The notes: generated by a model not told the origin, from the letters alone. A DNA stretch of 40,364 nt from Flammeovirga aprica JL-4 (GCF_012844305.1 NZ_JABANE010000082.1:1-40364), one strand, 5' to 3'. Shown: positions 18,255 through 27,132, counted from the first letter of the stretch. A program made the numbers and translations.

Positions 18255-20075
18255 TTAATCCAAAATCGGCACCTCCAAAGTTATATGAGTACCCATTCCT
18301 ACTCCGCTTTTCAAATCCCATTTCGCACCCAACAATTCTGCTCTTTCTTTCATATTGGCTAGACCATAAGAGTTTGAATTATTATCTGAGGAAAGCATTG
18401 ATTGGGTAGAGTAATCAAAACCTTCTCCATCATCTGTGATTTCCATAGTGATAAATTCAGCATCCGATTCTAGAAGCACTGTAACGTTTTCGGCATAAGC
18501 GTGTTTCATTACATTATTAAGGCTTTCCTGAAGTATACGAAACATACCCATCTCAATATTAATATTTGTTTTTTCCAGTTCGAAATTGTCAATAAACTGT
18601 ATATTCAAGTTGGTACTCTGCTGAATGGAAAGTACTAAATCTTCAATAGCTGACTTCAATCCGAAATCCTCTAAAACGCTTGGCAACAATTCTCCACATA
18701 TACGGCGTGACTCTCCAATAATGTTTCTAATCATGCTGTCCACATCGCTGTTTTCTTCAAAGATTTTGGGGTGTTCTTCTTCCAGCATTTCTATTTTCAT
18801 TCTTAAAGAAGTCAACATCTGCCCAATGCCATCATGGATTTCTACGGCTACTCTTTTCCTTTCTTTTTCCTGACCTGCCACCATAGATTGCAGTTTTACT
18901 TTTTTCAACTCCTTCTGGTTTTCCAGTTTTTCTTTCATCAAAAGGTGCAATTCCTGTTCTGTCTTTTTACGTTTTGTAATGTCAATTCCGATTACTAAAA
19001 ATTGATATAATTGTCCTTTGCTATCGATCATCGGCATCAAAGTCACCTCCAACCAAAAGTCCGTTCCATCAGAAGCTTGATCGAAAATTTCCCCTTGCCA
19101 CACTTCATTTCTTCTTATGGGATCCTTAATATGATCGTAAATGATATTTTCATTATGGGTTTTCTCATTGAAAAATAATGGTCTTCCCAACAATCCGCTC
19201 ATTTCATATTTTGTAACATTACAGTACTTATCATTGGCATAAATGATGTTTCCGTCTGTATCAATTTTCACAAAGTAAGTGGCTTTTTCTAAGGTGAAAT
19301 TAATATCTCGAAGACTCTGATGTGACTTCTCTAGTACATTGTTTGCTACTTTTATTTCTCTTGCCAATGCACGTGCATTTTTCTCAGAATCAGTCAGTTC
19401 TTCAAATGACAAACGTATTCTTTTTGCTAAAGGTCTGAAGATAAAATAGGCCTCTAAAAGTAATAATATGATGACTGAAGCGAGTAGGTACAATTCGATT
19501 TTTTTGAGGAAAATAACGTTCTTTCGAGAGATTCTATCATAATCAAAAACGATCATTTCCATTCCTAAAAAGTAGGCTTTTTCACTGATTAGAAGCTGAT
19601 CGATCTGCTCTTCTAATGCTTTTCGATCCAAAGGTTTTCGATTGGCAGGTGCTGTAATATTGACGATTTCCCAAGCTGCATCAATCATTTCTTGATATGG
19701 ATTTTCTATGATGTTGAAGAGTTCGATCATATCCACATTGTGGTTTTCCGGTATATTTAGAAACTCATTACCGTGCTGTAAACTCTCATGAGTCTTCTGC
19801 AATTGCATCAAAATATTCTGAAAATCCTTGCGGTGTGTCTTGTTGCTTCTCTCACTTTCCAATAGCAATGCCAAGCGGGTTAAAGACTGAGAATTGGAGC
19901 GTAATCTTGTGGCAAAATTGATCAGGTGTGTGTCATGTAACTGATTACCCAAATAGCTTTGAATCAAGAGTTGACTAACAATAGAAATAATGGCTATAAC
20001 CGATAATGCAATCGCATACATCAGGTTGTAATAGCGGATAGTTTGCTTGGTTTGAGTATCATTATTTCTATGCAT
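18255..20075 (-). CDS. PAS-domain sensor histidine kinase, NarL/HisKA_3 type
   Basis: 606 residues. A membrane segment at about 18-42, an extracytoplasmic sensor region to about 190, a second membrane segment (LLASVIILLLLEAYF), a short coiled linker, and a PAS domain (about 265-370, ending in GIDITKRKK) with PAC-like tail. The dimerisation domain is HisKA_3, with phospho-acceptor His414 in VEIHDGIGQ. The ATPase domain shows LQESLNNVMKHA (N box), DDGEGFD and GLANMKERAELLGA. Family knowledge: such kinases pair with LuxR-type regulators; the only one in the window is at 34126-34782, on the far side of the urea genes. It is divergent from ureD with 121 bases between start codons, so a shared regulatory region is likely. 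Signal unknown. Its stop codon touches MITE copy A. Confidence 0.9.
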   Translation of the reverse strand: MHRNNDTQTKQTIRYYNLMYAIALSVIAIISIVSQLLIQSYLGNQLHDTHLINFATRLRSNSQSLTRLALLLESERSNKTHRKDFQNILMQLQKTHESLQHGNEFLNIPENHNVDMIELFNIIENPYQEMIDAAWEIVNITAPANRKPLDRKALEEQIDQLLISEKAYFLGMEMIVFDYDRISRKNVIFLKKIELYLLASVIILLLLEAYFIFRPLAKRIRLSFEELTDSEKNARALAREIKVANNVLEKSHQSLRDINFTLEKATYFVKIDTDGNIIYANDKYCNVTKYEMSGLLGRPLFFNEKTHNENIIYDHIKDPIRRNEVWQGEIFDQASDGTDFWLEVTLMPMIDSKGQLYQFLVIGIDITKRKKTEQELHLLMKEKLENQKELKKVKLQSMVAGQEKERKRVAVEIHDGIGQMLTSLRMKIEMLEEEHPKIFEENSDVDSMIRNIIGESRRICGELLPSVLEDFGLKSAIEDLVLSIQQSTNLNIQFIDNFELEKTNINIEMGMFRILQESLNNVMKHAYAENVTVLLESDAEFITMEITDDGEGFDYSTQSMLSSDNNSNSYGLANMKERAELLGAKWDLKSGVGMGTHITLEVPILD

Positions 20076-20125
20076 AATTAATCCTTATTTTTTCAAAATT
20101 TACAAGTGCTATTTACAAAAAAAAT

Positions 20126-20140
20126 CACTATTTTGTAGTG
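20126..20140. promoter_or_regulatory. palindrome between kinase and ureD starts
   Basis: CACTA, TTTTG, TAGTG forms a five-bp dyad midway between the divergent genes and overlaps the TTG (20133-20135) of the ureD promoter. It could be an operator. A similar but longer dyad is at 10714-10731, unrelated in gene context. Confidence 0.3.
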
Positions 20141-20160
20141 TAATTCAATAATTAAATTTG
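20133..20160 (+). promoter_or_regulatory. predicted promoter of ureD
   Basis: TTG at 20133-20135 and TAAATTTG at 20153-20160 are 17 bases apart, matching the Bacteroidota TTG / TAnnTTTG layout. The -7 element covers the upstream TTG codon at 20158, which supports ATG 20197 as the true ureD start. Confidence 0.5.
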
Positions 20161-20196
20161 AATATAAATCTCAATTCATTTCTAATACTACAAACA

Positions 20197-21051
20197 ATGA
20201 CAACAAACTTAAAACTAGGCTCTTATATAGAAATAAAAAATATACAAAACACTTCTAAAGTAACGAGCCACTTCAATCAAAATCCTTTAAAAATACTATT
20301 ACCCAAAACACATAACAAAGCGGTACATCTGGTAACGACCAACTACGGTGGTGGAATGGTGCAAGGAGATAATATTCAATTTACAATCAACGCTAACAAA
20401 GACACTAAAGCATTGCTTACTTCTCAGGCCAATGCCAGAGTTTACAAATCAGAAGATGGACGTTTTTGTAAGATGATCCAGAAAACTAATGTGCATGAAA
20501 ATGCGGAGTTTTATCAACTGAATGATCCGTTGGTATTGCATTCTAATGGAAAATTAAAGCAATTTACTGAATTTGAATTGGGTAAAAATAGTGTTTTGTT
20601 CTTTATGGATTGGGTGCAGGCAGGAAGAGTGAGTACGGGTGAGGTTTTCCAATTCCATCATTTTTACTCTGAAATCAATATTAGAAAAGAAGGAAAAAGA
20701 GTAGTTGCTGATAAGTTTATGATTTCTCCTGGTACACAAAACTGTACTTCTCCAGCAGTCTTTTTCAAGCATACTAATTTTATTAATATCTTCTTGGTGG
20801 GGAATGAGAAAAATGAGAAAGTACAATTGATGGAGGAAAAACTAAGTACAGTCACACATCAAACAGTTCAAGCTAATATCACACAGGAACCAGAAGTGTT
20901 GGTTTCTTTTGACCGTATTAATAACGAGGTGGTTTTAGTTCGATTATCAAGTATAAATCATGACAAATTATATGATTTTATACATGAATTCTCCAAAATA
21001 TTTAAATATAATTCTCTATTGAATTTCAATCCTTATGATAGAAAATTATGA
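20197..21051 (+). CDS. ureD: urease accessory protein UreD
   Basis: 284 residues from ATG 20197; a TTG at 20158 is open but overlaps the promoter. UreD hallmarks are present: NYGGGMVQGD, LLTSQANARVYKS and VLFFMDWVQAGRVSTGEVF. Family knowledge: UreD binds apo-urease and, with UreF and UreG, forms the chaperone complex that delivers nickel. It has the expected length. Unlike the rest of the cluster it lies on the plus strand, convergent with ureG, and shares a bidirectional terminator with it. It therefore needs its own promoter, so its dosage may be set separately from UreFG; the divergent histidine kinase may be involved. Confidence 0.92.
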   Translation: MTTNLKLGSYIEIKNIQNTSKVTSHFNQNPLKILLPKTHNKAVHLVTTNYGGGMVQGDNIQFTINANKDTKALLTSQANARVYKSEDGRFCKMIQKTNVHENAEFYQLNDPLVLHSNGKLKQFTEFELGKNSVLFFMDWVQAGRVSTGEVFQFHHFYSEINIRKEGKRVVADKFMISPGTQNCTSPAVFFKHTNFINIFLVGNEKNEKVQLMEEKLSTVTHQTVQANITQEPEVLVSFDRINNEVVLVRLSSINHDKLYDFIHEFSKIFKYNSLLNFNPYDRKL

Positions 21052-21065
21052 TTTAATTTAAGGGT

Positions 21066-21114
21066 AAAACTAACACTGTTTTTAAGCCATGAGACTTGAA
21101 ACAGTGTTAGTTTT
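21066..21114. terminator. bidirectional terminator between ureD and ureG
   Basis: A perfect 16-bp stem, AAAACTAACACTGTTT (21066-21081) with AAACAGTGTTAGTTTT (21099-21114) and a 17-base loop, lies between the convergent stop codons. A-rich and T-rich flanks on the two sides let it work in both directions. Confidence 0.85.
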
Positions 21115-21130
21115 AATTTTAAAAAAAATA

Positions 21131-21868
21131 TTAGTGTGTATGTGCTTCTTCCAAAGCATGTGCTTTTGCATGGAAAATATGGTCAATCACTTTGTCCACA
21201 TTATAACCATGGTAGGCTTTTGCAAAAATAAACGGTCCGTTTTGACGCATTTTCGTTGCATCTCTTTCCATTACTTTCAAATCAGCATTTACTAACTCTG
21301 CAATATCAATTTTGTTGATGACTAACAAATCCGCTTGCGTGATACCTGGACCACCTTTTCTAGGAATTTTATCACCGCCCGATACATCAATCACATAAAT
21401 CGAGAAGTCTACTAATTCTTTACTGAAGTGTGCGGCTAAGTTATCTCCTCCACTTTCTACAAAAAGGATTTCTGTATCTGGAAATTTCTCCATCAAATCC
21501 TCCAATGCGTTCATATTAATGGATATATCTTCACGAATAGCCGCGTGAGGGCAACCGCCTGTTTCCACACCTACAATTTTATCTGCCGGCAATGCTTCAT
21601 TTCTTGTCAAAAACTCTGCATCTTCTTTAGTGAAAATATCATTGGTTACTACCGCAATGTTCGTTTTCTCTTTTAATCTACGACACAACTGTAATAAAAG
21701 GGCTGTTTTACCCGTACCTACAGGTCCTCCAATACCTACCGTAAATGCTCTTTTTTTATAATCTCGGTCTTCTTTACTTAACTCTCTGTTAGAGAAAAAA
21801 CCAGGACCGTCGTAATGTTCTTGATGAAATAAGTGAGGTAATGAACAACCAGGAGTGAATGAAATCAT
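21131..21868 (-). CDS. ureG: urease accessory GTPase UreG
   Basis: 245 residues, with the P-loop GPVGTGKT at 48-55, the metal-binding CPH at 106-108 (GGCPHAAIRED), VESGGDNLAA and the guanine-specificity NKID. Family knowledge: UreG is a SIMIBI GTPase that carries nickel to the UreDF-urease complex in the cytosol. About 40 residues precede the usual UreG start, including HLFHQEHYD; the C-terminus also ends in a His-containing tail (EEAHTH). Both might bind nickel, which is of note because no ureE is present. It starts four bases after the ureF stop, so the two are translated together, and it is the last gene of the minus-strand series. Confidence 0.95.
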   Translation of the reverse strand: MISFTPGCSLPHLFHQEHYDGPGFFSNRELSKEDRDYKKRAFTVGIGGPVGTGKTALLLQLCRRLKEKTNIAVVTNDIFTKEDAEFLTRNEALPADKIVGVETGGCPHAAIREDISINMNALEDLMEKFPDTEILFVESGGDNLAAHFSKELVDFSIYVIDVSGGDKIPRKGGPGITQADLLVINKIDIAELVNADLKVMERDATKMRQNGPFIFAKAYHGYNVDKVIDHIFHAKAHALEEAHTH

Positions 21869-21872
21869 AATC

Positions 21873-22532
21873 TTAATTTTGAAAAAGTTTTGTGTATAAA
21901 TATTTGTGTGAGAGCTGTGCCATTTCTACAATGTAAGTGCATTTATAGGCTTGCTCTACTGAAGGTATTTGGTCAATAGTAAACGTTTCTTCGAGTTCCT
22001 TCAATAGATCGCTCTGCATTTTGTGTCCTTGCGATGGACCGAGTGTCCCTAAACGAATGATGGCACTCAATTGATCTCTGACAATCATAAACAAGTAGAG
22101 GATACAGACATTTTCTAATGAGTACCCCAACAGCTTGCAAGTGTAGCCGAAGATGATCAAAAAATCGGGATCGGTGTTTTCCACTGGCCAAAGGGCTACA
22201 TCTTCACCATGCAGTTGTTTGATGGCTCTTTTCCAGTTTTTACCCAATACAACCCCTGCCTTTTTAATCGCTGGATTCAACAGCATCACATCATAGCTTT
22301 CGCATAAATGCGGTAACTCTTCTGCTTCTGCCTCAAATGCTTCCTTTACAAAAGCCATATCAAACTTGATGATTTGATGAAGGTAATCTTTCAGGTATTG
22401 GTTCAATCCTTTTACATCTGAAATGATCCCTGACTTTACGGCGTATTCTAATCCATTGGAATAGGCATAACCACCAATTGGGAAAGCGGAATCGGCTATA
22501 TGTAATATTTGATATAATTCGGTATTCAACAT
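21873..22532 (-). CDS. ureF: urease accessory protein UreF
   Basis: 219 residues, all-helical type. The N-terminal signature ADSAFPIGGYAYSNGLE matches UreF, and the rest keeps usual length. Family knowledge: UreF bridges UreD and UreG in the nickel-insertion complex and gates GTP hydrolysis. It begins 11 bases after ureC and ends four bases before ureG. No ureE lies between ureC and ureF, where many clusters carry it. Confidence 0.93.
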   Translation of the reverse strand: MLNTELYQILHIADSAFPIGGYAYSNGLEYAVKSGIISDVKGLNQYLKDYLHQIIKFDMAFVKEAFEAEAEELPHLCESYDVMLLNPAIKKAGVVLGKNWKRAIKQLHGEDVALWPVENTDPDFLIIFGYTCKLLGYSLENVCILYLFMIVRDQLSAIIRLGTLGPSQGHKMQSDLLKELEETFTIDQIPSVEQAYKCTYIVEMAQLSHKYLYTKLFQN

Positions 22533-22543
22533 ACAACGCTTTC

Positions 22544-24253
22544 TTAGAATAGGTTGTATAGTTGTGCCAACGGAACTTTTGCGACCGGTTCACATGATAA
22601 ATGCACACCATCGGCAGTTACTTTATAGCTTTCTGGATCTACGGTGATCTCCGGAAGCGTGCTATTCAGTTTCATGTCCTTTTTACCAATATTTCTGCAG
22701 TTTTTAATGCCTACGACCTCTTTTGAAATGCCGTATTCTTTTACATTTTCAATAGAGCTTTGAGACACAAAAACAGCCGAAGTATGTGGAGCCGCTTTTC
22801 CTTTAAAACCAAACATCGGTCTTGAATAAGATGGACCTGGAGTTGGGATAGAAGCATTCGGATCGCCCATTTGAGCTTGTGCCACAACACCACCTTTGAT
22901 GATGATCTCTGGTTTTGCACCAAAGAATTGCGGTTTCCATAATACGATGTCCGCCATTTTCCCTACTTCAATCGAACCTGTCACATGTGAAAAACCGTGA
23001 GCGATGGCTGGATTGATGGTATATTTTGCCACATAGCGCTTTACTCTGTGGTTGTCATTTCCTGATTGATCTTCTTCCAAGAAGCCTCTTTGCTCCTTCA
23101 TCTTTGCTGCCGTTTGCCACGTTCTTGTGATCACTTCTCCCACACGCCCCATAGCTTGAGAATCGGAAGCAATAATGGATAATGCACCCATATCATGTAA
23201 AATATCTTCTGCAGCAATAGTTTCCTGACGAATTCTTGATTCTGCGAAAGCAACGTCTTCAGGGATATTTTTATCTAAGTGATGGCACACCATCAACATG
23301 TCCAAGTGCTCATCAATCGTATTGACTGTAAATGGTCTTGTTGGATTGGTCGATGATGGAATTACGTTCGGGTCACCACACAACATGATAATATCTGGTG
23401 CGTGACCTCCTCCTGCACCTTCGGTGTGATAGGTATGAATAGTTCTATTTTTCAAAGCGGCTTTTGAGGCTTCCACAAAACCACTTTCATTCAGTGTGTC
23501 AGTATGAATACAGATTTGAACATCCATTTTATCTGCTACACTCAAACAGTTGTCAATTGCTGCTGGAGTGGATCCCCAATCTTCATGCAATTTCAACCCG
23601 CAAGCACCCGCTTCTATTTGCTCTTCTAATGCTTCGGGATGCGATGTATTTCCTTTTCCTAAGAAGCCGAAGTTCATCGGGTAATCATCTGTGGCTTGCA
23701 ACATCATGCGGATGGCAAATTTCCCTGGAGTACATGTGGTCGCATTAGAGTTGGTCGTTGGACCTGTTCCGCCACCTAAGAAAGTAGTAACACCCGAAGC
23801 CAATGCTTCATCGATTTGTTGTGGACAGATATAATGTATGTGCGAGTCAATTCCTCCTGCGGTGATAATTGCCCCTTCTCCTGCTACTACATCGGTACTC
23901 GCTCCTACAATCATATCAGGGTGAACACCGGGCATAATATGCGGATTTCCTGCTTTACCAATGGCATGAATTTTACCATCTTTTATACCAATATCTGCCT
24001 TGATAATACCTGTGTAATCGACAATCAGTGCATTGGTGATTACCATATCCAATACATCTTCTCGGCGTAAGCCTGAAGCTTGCCCCATGCCGTCTCTTAA
24101 TACTTTCCCCCCTCCAAACTTGCATTCTTCACCATAAACGGTGTAATCTTTTTCTACTTCAATACAAAGGTTTGTATCGCCTAAATATAATTTATCGCCA
24201 GTGGTGATGCCGTACATATCGGCGTAAGCCTGTCTGCTAATTTCTTTTGCCAT
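22544..24253 (-). CDS. ureC: urease subunit alpha (catalytic)
   Basis: 569 residues, full length. Nickel ligands are all present: His138 and His140 (DSHIHYI), carbamylated Lys221 (GLKLHEDWG), His250 (IHTDTLNE), His276 (TYHTEGAGGGH) and Asp364 (IASDSQAMGR). The flap Cys323 and His324 (MVCHHL) are conserved, as is acidic-site His223. Numbering is shifted by four from the Klebsiella enzyme. Reaction: hydrolysis of urea to ammonia and carbamate in the cytosol. It follows ureAB by 43 bases and is followed by ureF. Nothing suggests inactivation. Confidence 0.97.
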   Translation of the reverse strand: MAKEISRQAYADMYGITTGDKLYLGDTNLCIEVEKDYTVYGEECKFGGGKVLRDGMGQASGLRREDVLDMVITNALIVDYTGIIKADIGIKDGKIHAIGKAGNPHIMPGVHPDMIVGASTDVVAGEGAIITAGGIDSHIHYICPQQIDEALASGVTTFLGGGTGPTTNSNATTCTPGKFAIRMMLQATDDYPMNFGFLGKGNTSHPEALEEQIEAGACGLKLHEDWGSTPAAIDNCLSVADKMDVQICIHTDTLNESGFVEASKAALKNRTIHTYHTEGAGGGHAPDIIMLCGDPNVIPSSTNPTRPFTVNTIDEHLDMLMVCHHLDKNIPEDVAFAESRIRQETIAAEDILHDMGALSIIASDSQAMGRVGEVITRTWQTAAKMKEQRGFLEEDQSGNDNHRVKRYVAKYTINPAIAHGFSHVTGSIEVGKMADIVLWKPQFFGAKPEIIIKGGVVAQAQMGDPNASIPTPGPSYSRPMFGFKGKAAPHTSAVFVSQSSIENVKEYGISKEVVGIKNCRNIGKKDMKLNSTLPEITVDPESYKVTADGVHLSCEPVAKVPLAQLYNLF

Positions 24254-24296
24254 AATCGTTTTTGTTAATTGATCGAATTGAAAGCTATTGGAAAAC

Positions 24297-25037
24297 CTAA
24301 ACCGTTTTGGCTAGTCTTTCTTTTATTTCCTCTTCCGTCACCTGATCTACTGGACCGTTTACGATGTTGTTTCCTCCGTAAATGATCTTTTGACCAGCAA
24401 TCTCTACCAACTCCACTTTTTTATTTTCTCCTGGCTCAAAACGGATTGCGGTTCCTGCAGGAATATTGAATCGATAACCTAGTGAAGCCATTCGATCAAA
24501 AGACAATTGAATATTAGCATCAATAAAGTTGTAATGAGAACCTACCTGAACGGGGCGATCACCCATATTAGTTACGTCTAGCGTGATGGTTTTTCTGTTC
24601 TCATTGAGAATAATGACTCCTTCTCCTAATTCCTTTTTACCCGGTAAAGGATTGGATACATTATCCATTTCAATTTTTGTTTTCGATTTTGTCAGACCAG
24701 AACCGTATAAAGCCCAGTCGTTGTCAAGGTTTTCGTCGCAAATAGGTGAATGTACTGTAACGAGTTTGGTGCCATCCATAAAAGTACCTTCAATTTGTAC
24801 TTCATGGAGCATTTTTTCCACACCGGGCATTACATCATCAATGCCTAGTATTTTCTTTCCTCTATCCATTAATTCTGCCACGGAAGCACCTTCACGGATA
24901 AACTCCAATAGTTGAGTGGAGATGAGAGCGACTGATTCGGGGTAGTTGAGTAATACACCTCTAGCGTAGCGTTTTTGTGCTACTACACCAGCATTGTGCA
25001 ACATCAATTTGTCTATTTCTTTCGGACTTAGATGCAT
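24297..25037 (-). CDS. ureAB: urease subunit gamma-beta fusion
   Basis: 246 residues joining both small subunits. Residues 1-100 are UreA-like (LSPKEIDKLMLHNAG, ARGVLLNYPESVALI, VMPGVEKMLHEVQIEGTF) and about 125-235 UreB-like (GEGVIILNENRK, VGSHYNFIDAN, RFNIPAGTAIRFEPG). They are linked by a short stretch (about 101-124). Fused gamma-beta subunits are known in Helicobacter (there named UreA) and other lineages. With UreC it forms the urease core. The ATG lies only 15 bases from the inner end of MITE copy B, so the leader is largely made of that element. Confidence 0.95.
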   Translation of the reverse strand: MHLSPKEIDKLMLHNAGVVAQKRYARGVLLNYPESVALISTQLLEFIREGASVAELMDRGKKILGIDDVMPGVEKMLHEVQIEGTFMDGTKLVTVHSPICDENLDNDWALYGSGLTKSKTKIEMDNVSNPLPGKKELGEGVIILNENRKTITLDVTNMGDRPVQVGSHYNFIDANIQLSFDRMASLGYRFNIPAGTAIRFEPGENKKVELVEIAGQKIIYGGNNIVNGPVDQVTEEEIKERLAKTV

Positions 25038-25051
25038 GTTAGTTGTTTTTA

Positions 25052-25211
25052 GTACTAAGACAAAATTATTTAATACTAATTCTATTTATTGTTTTGCGAT
25101 TACTTCCTTCAAAAAACTTTAAATAGAATCACTATTTGTTCGTTTTTTAGCGTTGTACTCACAAAAAATAAATTAGAATTAATTATGATCTATTTTTGGC
25201 TTAGTACTTAG
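25052..25211 (-). repeat. MITE-like element, copy B, in the urtE-ureAB gap
   Basis: Matches 18095-18254 in inverted orientation, same 160-bp length. Its ends are good terminal inverted repeats: AGTACTAAGACAAAA at left and, reading inward from the right, AGTACTAAGCCAAAA. TTA flanks both GTAC ends and could be a 3-bp target duplication. On the minus strand it carries TAATTTTG (25061-25068), a -7-like element 24 bases before ureAB, but without a TTG at -33. It nearly fills the 189-bp gap between urtE and ureAB. Confidence 0.8.
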
Positions 25212-25226
25212 CTTAATGAAAATTGT

Positions 25227-25982
25227 CTAAACTGATAAGTGCTGACGAATTCTATCGGCATCAATAGTACTTGCTTCCATTTGTTCAATGACCTTACCTC
25301 TATCCATAATATAGAAGTAATCAGAAATTCGTAATGCGAAATCTAGTTTTTGCTCTACTAAAACTACAGAAATTCCTTTTTCCAATGCAAGTTTTTTCAG
25401 AATATCTCCTATATCCTGCGTAATTGAAGGCTGAATTCCTTCTGTGGGTTCATCCAAAAGCAACATACTTGGTCTTCCGCATAATGCCCTCGCTATGGCT
25501 AATTGCTGTTGTTGTCCGCCACTTAGGTTTCCTCCCGGTCGGTTTCTAAAATCTTTTAAAATGGGAAATAGCTCGTAGATTTCGTCTTCTGGAATTTTCG
25601 CTTTTCTATCTGTACAAGCATCCAAACCAATCAATAGGTTTTCATAAACGGTTAATTTCGGAATGATTTCTCTTCCTTGAGGTACATAGCCAATTCCTGC
25701 TTTTGCTCTTTTATGTGAAGGAAGTTTTGAGATGTCTTTCCCTTCAAATTCTATAGCTCCACTTTGAACATTAAGCAGCCCCATAATGGTTTTTAAAGTA
25801 GTCGTTTTCCCTACTCCATTTCTCCCCATGATGGTGGTTACTTTTCCTTTTTTAGCTTCTAATTCTGTTCCCCAAAGCACTTGGCTTTCTCCATAAGAGG
25901 TTTCAAGGGCACTGACTTTTAAATGTGTTTCGAGTTTATTCCAATAGGAAGTGATTTTATTTTCTGTGGCTACGAGTTCCAT
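25227..25982 (-). CDS. urtE: urea ABC transporter ATP-binding protein UrtE
   Basis: 251 residues. Walker A GRNGVGKTTT, Q-loop near VPQGREI, signature LSGGQQQQLAIARAL, Walker B LLLDEPTEGIQPS and switch His replaced in VLVEQKLDFAL, as is usual for LivF/UrtE-type ATPases. The EGIQPSI stretch is characteristic of UrtE. About 20 residues precede the usual start (ENKITSYWNKLE). With UrtD it drives urea import through UrtBC. Last urt gene of the series; MITE copy B follows. Confidence 0.93.
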   Translation of the reverse strand: MELVATENKITSYWNKLETHLKVSALETSYGESQVLWGTELEAKKGKVTTIMGRNGVGKTTTLKTIMGLLNVQSGAIEFEGKDISKLPSHKRAKAGIGYVPQGREIIPKLTVYENLLIGLDACTDRKAKIPEDEIYELFPILKDFRNRPGGNLSGGQQQQLAIARALCGRPSMLLLDEPTEGIQPSITQDIGDILKKLALEKGISVVLVEQKLDFALRISDYFYIMDRGKVIEQMEASTIDADRIRQHLSV

Positions 25983-26060
25983 TTTATTTCGAGATTAAGT
26001 GAGTATTTATTAGAAAGATGGTGGTCAATACTTTCAATTGTGAGGTACCTAAATTTTTGA

Positions 26061-26272
26061 CATTCTACTTCCAAACTTCTTTCTTCTTCATTTTGTCTTG
26101 AAACAAAACGAAGCAAAAATTCAAGGCTTTGAAGTCAAAAGCTAAATTCCATTCCTTTCGCCTAAATGATTTTAAACTCGCTGCGCTCAAACAGCAAAAT
26201 CATTTTTAACGGCTCATTCCATGAAATTCTTAACGCTTTTCCCTTCAAGGCCAATGGAAGTACTACCAAACT
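26061..26272. repeat. dispersed intergenic repeat R1, copy 3, in the urtD-urtE gap
   Basis: Contains the R1 core with H1 as CTTCATTTTGT (26086-26096), loop CTTGAA, ACAAAACGAAG (26103-26113), and H2 arms AAATGATTTT (26164-26173) and AAAATCATTT (26196-26205). It lacks the far-left block seen in copies 1 and 2. Most of the 391-bp gap is this repeat plus the hairpin module next to it. Confidence 0.75.
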
Positions 26273-26296
26273 AAAAGGGTAGAAAGTTCACTGGCG

Positions 26297-26356
26297 CGAA
26301 TGTTAAGCGTTAGCGTCATTCGTGTTCTATTGATCAAAAGAAATCTCCTGATTTCT
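26297..26356. repeat. two-hairpin module R4, single copy
   Basis: Hairpin 1 has CGAATG and CATTCG around TTAAGCGTTAGCGT; then TGATCA; then hairpin 2 with AGAAATC, loop TCCT, GATTTCT. The order and loops equal each half of 27215-27360, while stem letters differ in a paired way. Confidence 0.65.
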
Positions 26357-26373
26357 AGGTACTATTATTAAGT

Positions 26374-27132
26374 TTAAGCAGAACGTTGGGCCTGCACCGA
26401 ATCAGGTGCTCCCAAATAGCAATCAATAACCTGTTGATCGTTTTTAACTTCCTGAAAAGTACCTTGTGTCAAGATCGATCCTCGTACCAAAACGCTTACT
26501 TGATCAATGGCGATTTGCTCTACAAATTTCATATCATGCTCAATGACAATAACACTATGAGAGTTGCTCAATTCACACAAAAGGTTACCTGTTTTTTCTG
26601 CTTCGGAGTCTGACATTCCAGCGGCAGGTTCATCAATCAACATCAATTCTGGGTCTTGCAGTAAGACTATTGCTATTTCCAACCACTGCTTTTTACCATG
26701 CGATAAAGAACCGGCTATTTTATTTAAATCACCCTGCAAACCTACCTTTAAAGCGATTTCATGGATTTTATCTAAGTGCTCTTTTTTTGTTTTGTAAAAG
26801 AAAGTGGAGATGATATCCTTTTTGACTTTCAACCCTAAAAGCATATTATCAAAAACCGACAAGCCCGTAAAGACTGTTGGTTTCTGAAACTTTCTCCCCA
26901 CTCCCATTTCAGTAATTTTCACTTCACTCCTACCAATCAATTCCTCTCCTTTGAATAGGATTGACCCTTCATCCGGTTTTGTCTTTCCACAAATTATATC
27001 CATAAAAGTAGATTTCCCTGCCCCATTGGGACCTATCACTACTCTCAATTCGTTTTCTTTTAAATCAAAATGATCCAATTTCAAAGCCTGTACTCCTCCA
27101 AAAGCCACGCTTAAGTTTTTTACTGATAACAT
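26374..27132 (-). CDS. urtD: urea ABC transporter ATP-binding protein UrtD
   Basis: 252 residues. Walker A GPNGAGKST, signature LSHGKKQWLEI (the LSHG form is typical of UrtD), Walker B LMLIDEPAAGMSD and switch IVIEHDMKFV. LivG-like fold. Family knowledge: cytosolic ATPase of the high-affinity urea importer. It is separated from urtC by 296 bases that hold a large palindrome and from urtE by 391 bases that hold R1, far longer gaps than in usual urt operons. Confidence 0.93.
   Translation of the reverse strand: MLSVKNLSVAFGGVQALKLDHFDLKENELRVVIGPNGAGKSTFMDIICGKTKPDEGSILFKGEELIGRSEVKITEMGVGRKFQKPTVFTGLSVFDNMLLGLKVKKDIISTFFYKTKKEHLDKIHEIALKVGLQGDLNKIAGSLSHGKKQWLEIAIVLLQDPELMLIDEPAAGMSDSEAEKTGNLLCELSNSHSVIVIEHDMKFVEQIAIDQVSVLVRGSILTQGTFQEVKNDQQVIDCYLGAPDSVQAQRSA

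Noticed and set aside
18130..18321. 63-codon minus frame over the kinase 3' end and MITE copy A
   Set aside because: It uses another frame of the kinase and runs into the repeat; no conserved match between the two MITE copies at protein level.
20126..20140. Shared operator between 10714-10731 and the kinase-ureD spacer
   Set aside because: Both contain TTGTAG-type dyads, but length, loop and gene setting differ; similarity is too weak to link them.
24297..25037. ureAB as a frameshift-joined artefact
   Set aside because: The linker is a continuous, normal coding sequence and such fusions are known in other lineages; it is a genuine fusion.
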